A stretch of 64,000 nt of DNA, from positions 152,304,997 through 152,368,996 of the forward strand of contig JAUPFV010000003.1 of assembly GCA_036936605.1 (NCBI GenBank), read 5' to 3'. Under the pieces are notes generated by a model. The model was given only the letters and a program-made list of their open reading frames with translations, did not search any database and had not been told where the DNA came from. Origin of the DNA: Limnanthes douglasii subsp. nivea (lineage: Eukaryota; Streptophyta; Magnoliopsida; Brassicales; Limnanthaceae). A program made the translations under genes and the position numbers. This document shows, in pieces, positions 56,104 through 64,000 of this stretch (position 1 is its first letter; the number at the start of each line of letters is the position of its first letter).

Positions 56104-59100
56104 TTTTATTGAAATATTATGGTCTTGTTCATGAAGATAGAGATAACGAACGGAGGAGAATCTGCGAAGGAGATGACAAGTAAATTCGCTAAGTTGGACA
56201 AGTTCGAAGGACATGATTTCACACGATGGTAGAAAAAGATGCATTTTCTAGTTGACTACCCTTAAGGTTGTGTATGTCCTAAGTACCCCTTGGCTAGAGA
56301 TAAATGAGAATAAAACATTGGAACAAACGAGGAGGCACAACAAGTGGGAGAATGATGACTACATTTGCCGAGGCCATATATTAAACGGTATGTCTGATAC
56401 TTTGTTTGATGTATACCAAAATGTCGAATCTGCAAAAGAGTTATGGGATTCTATAGAATCAAAATACATGGTAGAAGATGCTTCTAGTAGGAAGTTTCTG
56501 GTTAGTAATTTCATAAATTACAAAATGGTTGACTCTAGACCTGTAATGGAACAGTATAATGAACTACTAAGAATTCTGGGTCAATTAGTTCAACACAATA
56601 TGAAAATGGATGAATGAATTTCGGTTTCTTTTGTTATTGACAAATTTCCTCCTTCATGGAAGGATTTTAAACACACACTGAAACACAACAAGGAAGAAAT
56701 GACTCTAGTCGAACTTGGTAGTCATTTTAAGATTGAAGAGTCTCTAAGGGCTCAAGATGAAATAAGTAATCCGAAGGGTAAAAACCAAGTGGGAAACTCA
56801 TCTGTAAATATGGCTGAAAGCAGCGAATTTTTTAAGAATGGAAATACAGATAAGGGAAATAAACGAAACTTTAAAGGAAACAACAAAAATAATAATTTTA
56901 ACAGCAAAAAGCCTAAAATATTGGAACTAGTGTTAACCGAGTTTCCAAATATTAGAACTAGTATTGGAACTAGTACATAGTGATTTATGTTAACCGAGTT
57001 TCCAAAATATTGGAACTAGTACATAGTGATTTATGTGAGTTCCATGCTACACCTTCGTTAGGAAATAAAATGTATGTTATTACTTTTATTGATGATGCAT
57101 CTAGATATTGCTACATTTATTTTTTGCATGCTAAAAATGAATCTCTTGATAAGTTTAAAATCTATAAGGAAGAAGTTGAGCTACATAAGAATGATTTGAT
57201 TAAAAATCAACGTACGGATAAAGGAGGTGAATATTATGATCCTATATATTTTCAGTCTACGGGTATAATTCATGAAACCACGACTTCTTATACACCACAA
57301 CAAAATGGTATAGCTGAAAGAAAGAATAGGACTTTGAAAGAAATGGTTAATTCCATATTGTCCTATTCGGGTTTGAGTGAAAGATTCTGGGGTGAGGCTA
57401 TGTTAACAGCCTGTTATTTATTGAATCGTGTTCCTACTAAAAGGAATAAGATGACCCTGTATGAGCTTTGGTTTAAGAAGCCTCCAACACTAAATTATCT
57501 GAGAGTTTGGGGTTGTAGAGCAGTTGTAAGACTCATTGAACCTAAAAGGACAAATTTGGGTGAAAGAGGTATAAATTGTATCTTCATTGGGTATTCTGAG
57601 CATTCCATTGCATATAGGTTCTATGTGTTAGAATCCAATGACTATGTGTCGGTGAACACAGTTATCGAGTCAAGAGATGCAATATTTGATGAAGAGAGAT
57701 TTACTTCTATACCTAGACCTAGAGATTTGATTCAAAACTCTTTGAATAGGAACTCAAATGAAATTGAAAATATATCAAGTGGTACCAATTGTGTACATGT
57801 ACCTTCTGAAATAAGGAGAAGTACTAGAGCCAGAAAAGCTAAGTCGTACGGATCTGATTTTCAACTATATTTAGTTGAAGGGTCAAGAGATAAGATTGAC
57901 TATCAATGTCAATACTGTTTTGTTATTGAAGATGATCCAAGGACTTTTAGTGATGCTATGGTATCAAGACATGTTGCATTCTGGAAAGAAGCTATCCAGG
58001 ATGAAATAGAGTCTATCATGCATAATAATACATGGGAGTTGGCTGATTTACCTCCTGGGTGCAAATCATTGGGGAATAGATGGATATTTAAACGAAAAAT
58101 GAAAGTAGATGATACTATTGAAAGGTATAAAGCTAGATTGGTTATCCAGGGATTTAGACAAAGAGAAGGAATTGACTTATTTGATACTTATGCTCTGGTT
58201 GCTAGGATTTCCACTATTACATTGTTGATTGCACTTGCATCTGTATACAATCTTGTAATTCATCAAATGGATGTTAAAACTGCATTCTTGAATGGTGATT
58301 TGGATGAGGAGATTTATATGAAACAACCGGAAGGGTTTGTGATGCCTGGTTCTGAAAACAAGGTATGCAAGTTGAAAATGTCTTTATATGGTTTGAAACA
58401 AGCACCAAAAGATTGGCATAAAAACTTTGATAATGTGATATTGTCTAATGGATTTATTCTTAACCAAGGAGACAAGTGTGTATATAGGAAATTTAATAAT
58501 TATGGTAAATGAGTTATGATTTGTCTATATGTGGATGATATGTTGATTTTTGGTACTGACCAAAATCAAGTTAATGAAACGAAGAATTTTTTATCATCTA
58601 ACTTTGAGATGAAGAATTTGGGGGAAGCTGAAATGATTCTTCGTATAAGAATCAAGCGAAAGAACAATAGTATATCGATTTCTCAATCTCACTATATTGA
58701 GAAGATATTAAATAAATTTAATTTTAAAGATTGTTCTCCGGTAAGCACACCTATAGATCCTAGTCTTAAGCTTCTACCTAATAAAGGTATTGCTATATCT
58801 CAACTTGAATACTCAAGAGTCATCGGGTGTCTTATGCATGTCATGACTGGCACTAGGCCGGATATTGCCTTTGTTGTTGGAAAACTTAGTAGGTATACTA
58901 GCAAGCCTAGTTTGCATCATTGGCAAGCTTTAAATCGAGTATTCATGTATTTGAAAGGAACCATGAATTATGGTTTAACTTATACCGGATTTCCTTCTGT
59001 ACTTGAAGGATATTCAGACGCGAGTTAAATTTCCAGTATGGAAGATCATTCTTCCACAAGTGGATGAGTATTTCTACTTGGGGAAGGTGTTATCTCTTGG

Positions 59101-59836
59101 GCGTCTAAGAAACATACTTGTATTACGGATTCAACAATGGAATCAGAGTTTGTGGCATTAGCAGCAGCGAGTAAAGAAGTTGAGTGACTAAGAAATTTAA
59201 TGTATGAAATTCTGTTGTGGCCCAAACCGATATCACCTATATCTATCAGATGTGATAGTGAGGCTGCCTTCACCAATGTTTATAGACACATTTACAAAGG
59301 CAGGTCTAGACACTTAGGTGTTAGACATAGTATGATTCGTGAGCGTATGACGCATGATGTTATTTCTGTAGAGTTTATGGGAACTCAATATAACTTAGCC
59401 GATCATTTAACCAAAGGGTTAAATAGAGATCTTGTGCACAAATCGGCTATTGGGGTGGGATTAAAGTCCATTTGAAATCTCTCATGTTGAGATACCCAAT
59501 TCCCATCTAATATGACATTAGGTGTTGAATTCAATGTGGAAAGCTTAACATCAAGATATTGGAACACATTTGTATATCATCCCAAGGTATGTGTTCAGAA
59601 CTGCAAGTTGTGAAGGTTGAAGATTATCTTCTTAATAGCTCTTTTGAAAAATTGCATATGCAGGTGCAATATGAAAAGAATTACATATTTCAGCATGAAG
59701 TTTAGCCGCTTCAAGAAGCTAGGACTTGGCTTTGATATGCTTAAGAAGGATAAGGACACAAGGCTAGTAAAATATAGTGTAAAGTAAGAACAAGTGAGAA
59801 TGTAAATTTATGTGTATTTTATCTGCATGTATTCAT
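56104..59836 (+). pseudogene. Copia G: best-preserved Ty1/Copia element, internally deleted
   Basis: Gag at about 56160-56915 is split by one shift and one stop (L-W-D-S-I-E-S-K-Y, later Y-N-E-L-L-R-I-L, ending in an Asn/Lys-rich tail). The zinc knuckle, protease and pre-integrase are gone. Text resumes at I-L-E-L-V-H-S-D-L-C with a roughly 60-bp duplication at the junction (56915-57030). A 510-codon frame (56980-58512) holds the integrase core (D-K-G-G-E-Y and Q-Q-N-G-I-A-E-R-K-N) and RT (Q-M-D-V-K-T-A-F-L-N-G and Y-G-L-K-Q-A-P). After one TGA at 58510 the RT continues with L-Y-V-D-D-M-L and T-R-P-D-I-A-F. RNase H follows (S-W-A-S-K-K-H, R-C-D-S-E-A-A, then A-D-H-L-T-K to 59475). Very few lesions suggest recent activity of a now defective copy. 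Confidence 0.9.
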
Positions 59837-60540
59837 TGTGAATAGTAAAGGTTCAATCCTTAGTGATACCTTGATATTCGAATATTTGGAATTTGTAATA
59901 TACTAATGTGAAATTCAATCGTTACGATATTTCATTTATGCATAAATTTGATATTTGATATGATTGTGTTTAGTAGATCAAAAATTACACTAAAATAGGA
60001 GAAGATTGTTATTTATTTTAGTGTAATTGGATCGACTAGTCGACTAATTTAATCATGATACATTATCAAAGAAGTCGTAGAGTGCGGAGTGCACGCTTGT
60101 TAGATTAGATCATGATTAGCGGGGTCAAGGGGCGGAGCCCCTTGCGGGGTCCAATGGGTGGAGCCCCTGGCTGGAGTCGAGCTGACCTGTTAGCTTGAAA
60201 TTTTTTTATTTTGGTTAAATCGGCTATTGTTGCAAGTCAACAAAATTTCGAAATTGAAAATTTGACCGTTTTATTCAAATTTTAAATTTCAACCGTTTTA
60301 TTACAAAACCAGTTTAGAGACCTTAACTGCCCTAACTTCCAAACTGTTTTTTTGGTTGGTCGAATTTATAAATATGGGTTCTGTTGAAAAAGGAGATCAT
60401 ATCATTTTCATCATCTCTGTTCAAAATTATATCTCTGATTTTATCAAATTGAAATTTTTGGAGAACCCCAAAAATATTTCAATAAGAAATTGTTTACAAG
60501 ACATCAGAGATTATCCGGAAACGAAACATTGTTTTCTAAA
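59837..60540 (+). mobile_element. 3' LTR of Copia G
   Basis: It runs from TGTGAATAGTAAAGG to ACGAAACATTGTTTTCTAAA. The right part matches 55976-56103 and other parts match the isolated inverted LTR at 43755-44222. Confidence 0.75.
60126..60144. repeat. GC-rich perfect hairpin in the Copia G LTR
   Basis: CAAGGGGC, a GGA loop and GCCCCTTG, within a wider G+C-rich patch (60117-60180). The same hairpin is kept in the isolated LTR at about 43925-43943. It may affect transcription or RNA structure; the function is not known. Confidence 0.8.
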
Positions 60541-60990
60541 AAAAAACCATACAAAATTATAGTCCTTAATTTCTGAACAGTGTTTAGGACTTAATAGTGT
60601 CATGTATTAGGTCACTTAAAACACTTAGTGTTTTGATTCGTCGGGTCCGGCTTCAACCGCTCCTTCAAGCTTCAAGAAAATTCATTAAAATAAGCCCTAA
60701 ACACAAGGGCAAGTTCAAGGCTTTAACTGAAAACATGTTAAAATCGTCGTAAATTATCCAAAAGACAACTCATTTATTCATTTTAGACACATAATACAAT
60801 TATGGATAATATTATACAAATTTGGTATCCCTATATAGACAATTGTATATCGTCTACAACTGATAATAATCACATCTATCATGAAAGAAAAAAAAATAAA
60901 AAAATATGCAAAAGTAAAAACATTAAAAAAATTATATTATTTACCATTTATGTCTTGAATGGACTTCTGAGAAAATTTTCCTAGCGAAGA
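60541..60990. other. No gene recognised
   Basis: AT-rich. A perfect 7-bp hairpin (AAAACAC, TTA, GTGTTTT) lies near 60618-60635. Confidence 0.45.
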
Positions 60991-61247
60991 AGTCACACCT
61001 TTTAAAAAATGTGATTTGCAAATCGACGAAATATATCCTCTCGATTGCATCGGGTGAATGATAATATACTCTGCGTAAACATATATGATATAATTGATAG
61101 ATTAAGTTAGTTCCTGATTTTTAGGGTACTGAGATTTTTTATTTCAGTTATATGTTTCAACAGTATTTATTTTTTGTACGGCTACCTAAGTTATTTGTTT
61201 CATTCATTCGAAAAAAAATTCTTTAATTTATTTCTAGAATCTAACAT
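60991..61247 (+). mobile_element. Possible 5' LTR end of Copia I
   Basis: The segment ends TCTAACA and is followed by CATATCAGAGG, a decayed initiator-tRNA-Met primer site (TGGTATCAGAGC). The LTR start is not determined. Confidence 0.4.
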
Positions 61248-63120
61248 CTCATATCAGAGGAAAAAATAGGAAAACATTATTTTGGGAAAATGAGATCAGA
61301 AAGAAGTAGCGGTTTCTCTTAACCTACTTCGTTCGAAAGATGCTCATAGAGACTCTACTTCGTTCGAAGGAATATTGGACGATTGTGGAATATGGATTTT
61401 CACAACCAGGGATAGATGATGTCTTGCCTCTACAACAAAATAAGACGTTGGAGGAGATGCAGTTGAAAGATCTCAAAATCTCATAATTATTTGTTCCAAT
61501 CTTTGGACAAAATGATTCCGAAAACGATAACACAGGAGGAGACCTCAAAGGAGCTCTGGGATTCGATGAAAATAAAGTGTCAAAGAAACGTTTGAGTACA
61601 TAGAGTGCAACTAAATCGGTTAAGAAAAGAGTTCAGGATCTTTACGATTAAGCAAGTTGAATCAATCAAGGATTACTTTGGTCGAATAATGGTGATTGCA
61701 AATGACATGAAGAATTTGGGAATATATATGACTGATGTCATGATCGTAAAGAAAATCTTGGGAACTCTCGATGAGAAATTCATTTATATGGTTTGCTTCA
61801 TTAAAGAAGCAAAAGACATTGATTCATTCTCAGTTGATGCCCTAAAGTTCACTTCTTGTACATGAACAAAAATTGATAAAAGAGGGAGATGAACAAATAA
61901 CACTTACAGTCTCAACATATGGAGGATATTGAGATAGAGAAACATGACCATATGGAGGAATAAGATGATATGGAGGCAGAGGCAGAGGTCCTAAATCCTA
62001 AAAGAAAGAAAACATTTAATGCTATAAATGTCATCATTTAGTACATTATTAATATGAGTGCCGAAGATCGGCAAATCAAGTGAATTATGAAAATGAAAAG
62101 GAAATATAAGAGATGTTACTTATGACCTATATTGAAAATCCAGAAGATAAGAAAGAAGACATATGGTTTCTAGACTCAAGTTGCAACAATCATATGTTTG
62201 GTGATTCAAGTATGTTAAGTGAAATAGAATAAGGTTTTAGAAGGATATATAGGTTGTGACATCATAAAAACATGGAAGTAGCTAGAAAAGGAATTGTAAG
62301 ACTAATTTTTGGAAGAATCAATCATGTGGTAGAAGATGTGTCCATAAAGTACCTGATCTGAAAAGCAACCTTCTCGATACTGGTAAGCTTCAAGAGATAG
62401 GTTTGGATGTGTTAATAAAATCAAATCAATCCATAATCTATCATCCTACGAAATGTCTTATCATAAAGTGCATGATGACATCAAACAGGATGTTGATAAT
62501 AACATCAAGCAGACAGTCAATTAATTTAGAGATGTCTTTAAAAACTGATGTCTAAGACCAGTATCAGTTTTGGCAAAGAAGATACGGACATCTCAACTAT
62601 ACGGGATTAAAGGCTTTTAGCAACAAAGAGATGGTGAGAGGCATGCCGAGACTTACTGAAACCAAAGTTGTATGTACATATTGTCTGAAATAAAAAAAGG
62701 AAAGAGATGTTATTCCATATTACATATTAGAGTTAGTTCACTCAGATATTTGTCGTCCAATTTCTCCAACCTTCAATAGTGGAAAATAATATTTCATATG
62801 CTTTATTGATGATTTTAGTAGAAAGTTATGGGTACAATTTATGGCATACAAAACTGTTGCTTTTAGTCTCATTAAAGATTTTAAAAGTCGTGTAGAAAAG
62901 GAATATGGTTTATCTATTAACTTTTTGAGAACAAATCATGGTGGTGAGTTGACACTAAATGAGTTCATCAAGTTTTGCAATGCAAATGAGATGAAAAGAA
63001 AAATTACTACATTTTATACGTGACCACAAAATGGTGTTACCGAGAGGAAAAAAAGAATTGTGTTGAACAAGGTGAGGAGTTTATAAGCAGTAGGATATGA
63101 AGAAACTATTCAGATAATAA
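61248..63120 (+). pseudogene. Copia I: gag-protease-integrase remnant, heavily decayed
   Basis: Gag from about 61540: S-K-E-L-W-D-S-M, then L-R-K-E-F-R-I-F, I-V-K-K-I-L-G-T-L and S-V-D-A-L (61605-61865 open). Protease: W-F-L-D-S-S-C-N-N-H-M-F at about 62165. Pre-integrase: G-H-L-N-Y-T-G-L-K near 62585 and C-T-Y-C-L-K near 62670. Integrase: L-E-L-V-H-S-D-I-C near 62730, Y-F-I-C-F-I-D-D-F-S-R, R-T-N-H-G-G-E-L near 62930 and P-Q-N-G-V-T-E-R near 63025. RT was not found before the end of the window. Many stops are present. Confidence 0.8.
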
Positions 63121-64000
63121 GAGTTCTAGAGTTATATTTTTAAGGGTTCCAGAGTTATATTTTGTTTTGCTAGACGTTTGGATCATATCAATAAGATATT
63201 TATAGAGTGAAGAGAGGGAAATAGTTATCGGAAGACGAAAGTCAATGATGGTTCAATGTTATCGGATTATCATGACTACGTTGATGGTTTCACGACTTTT
63301 ACTTGCATGTATAGTAAAAATTGGGTATTGGATTCGGTTCTTGCATTCCAGATGACTTCCAATACGTATTGTTTTAAATAAAATATATTTTTATACATGG
63401 AAAGGTAATCGTCGAGGATTATGAATCATGTGTTGTCATACGAATGAGAACTACTTTGATCAAGTTGTATAAAGAACTTGAGAATCTAATAACAAACATG
63501 CCTAAATTTAAACAAAACCTTATTTACCACAGAATGTTAGATAAGGAAAGTTTTACTTATAAAGGTGGAAACTATATACTTATTTTCTTTTACTGCTCAC
63601 TTGTTAATACCAAAATATATTGGAATAATAGTGTGTTACCTATAGAAGGGTTCTAGTGGTATTTTATGGAAAAATATTAAATCAAGTTCTTGGTATTTGA
63701 ATCTTGAGCATGTAAATCAGAAGAGCCTTATTGAGCTAATTAAAGGAGGGTTATTGGAGGAGAAACACCTACAGATTGTAAAAAAAACCAACGAATGGTC
63801 TACCTAGAAATCATCAACTGGGTATTCAATTTCCACTGGAGTGACACAAAATCAATTGTGCATGCTGCTTTCTGTGATCATAGCCTCCAGCTTATTCAAA
63901 ATTCCGATCTGCATTGATGACTACATATCTCAAACCAAATTTTCAAATGGACCAATACTTCTGTTTTATTATCTCACACTGGATAAAGATTTAAAGATAA
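63121..64000. other. Unassigned; ORF 63444-63656 and short duplication
   Basis: GTTCTAGAGTTATATTTT and GGTTCCAGAGTTATATTTT lie in tandem at 63121-63163. A 70-codon plus-strand ORF (63444-63656) contains L-Y-K-E-L-E-N-L-I but no motif that I recognise. The rest could be further decayed retrotransposon DNA. Confidence 0.35.

Noticed and set aside
56980..58512. A 510-codon ORF as a possible host gene
   Set aside because: It contains consecutive integrase and RT motifs of Ty1/Copia and lies between matching LTR pieces.

Overview
This is nuclear DNA of a flowering plant, probably a dicot. It is AT-rich, full of (AT)n tracts and nested LTR retrotransposons, and holds plant-type pseudogenes (PR-1/CAP, an O-methyltransferase with its intron, a Ptta/En/Spm-type transposase with spliced exons). 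I cannot name the species. I see no rRNA or tRNA gene and no conserved multi-exon housekeeping gene. Most open frames belong to decayed transposable elements.

The one region that looks like a resident gene family is 15.06-23.65 kb: four tandem segmental duplications of about 1.9-2.8 kb. Each carries, on the minus strand, a small secreted-peptide precursor made of a signal peptide, a short basic linker and a run of 24-residue repeats. The repeats contain a 12-residue block of the form R-x-V-P-x-G-P-N-K-S-H-N, which resembles plant CLE peptide hormones and, at its C-terminal end (K-x-H-N), IDA-like peptides. Units 1 and 2 encode the same 150-residue protein. Unit 3 has lost its promoter segment and 2 bp of its signal-peptide codons. 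Unit 4 is cut by TGA codons inside its hormone motifs. Units 1-3 share an older frame-shifting deletion that hides two more motifs.

Layout. 0-6.6 kb: AT-rich repeats, a PR-1 pseudogene abutting a transposon end, a small LTR element (TRIM-1), and a Copia RNase H fragment with duplicated LTRs. 6.6-9.2 kb: an L1-type LINE with an internal deletion. 10.8-13.7 kb: a spliced plant transposase pseudogene truncated by a TRIM-1 fragment. 15-23.7 kb: the peptide array. 25.2-30.8 kb: Copia A (+) with Copia B (-) inside its 3' LTR. 30.8-33 kb: an unidentified host gene fragment broken by a second TRIM and partly duplicated. 33.1-35.0 kb: an element with long inverted repeats that has captured a methyltransferase fragment. 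35.4-41 kb: LINE and Copia remnants. 41.3-45.2 kb: a small LTR element, a hAT-like element with an 8-bp target duplication, and an LTR of the Copia G family between duplicated segments. 45.4-56 kb: two gypsy remnants, two Copia remnants and two minisatellites. 56-60.5 kb: Copia G, the best-preserved retrotransposon. 61-64 kb: a further decayed Copia.

Apart from the peptide array the genes do not form a pathway. The window records repeated insertion, internal deletion and capture of host gene pieces. Family assignments come from reading motifs; no alignment or database search was run.
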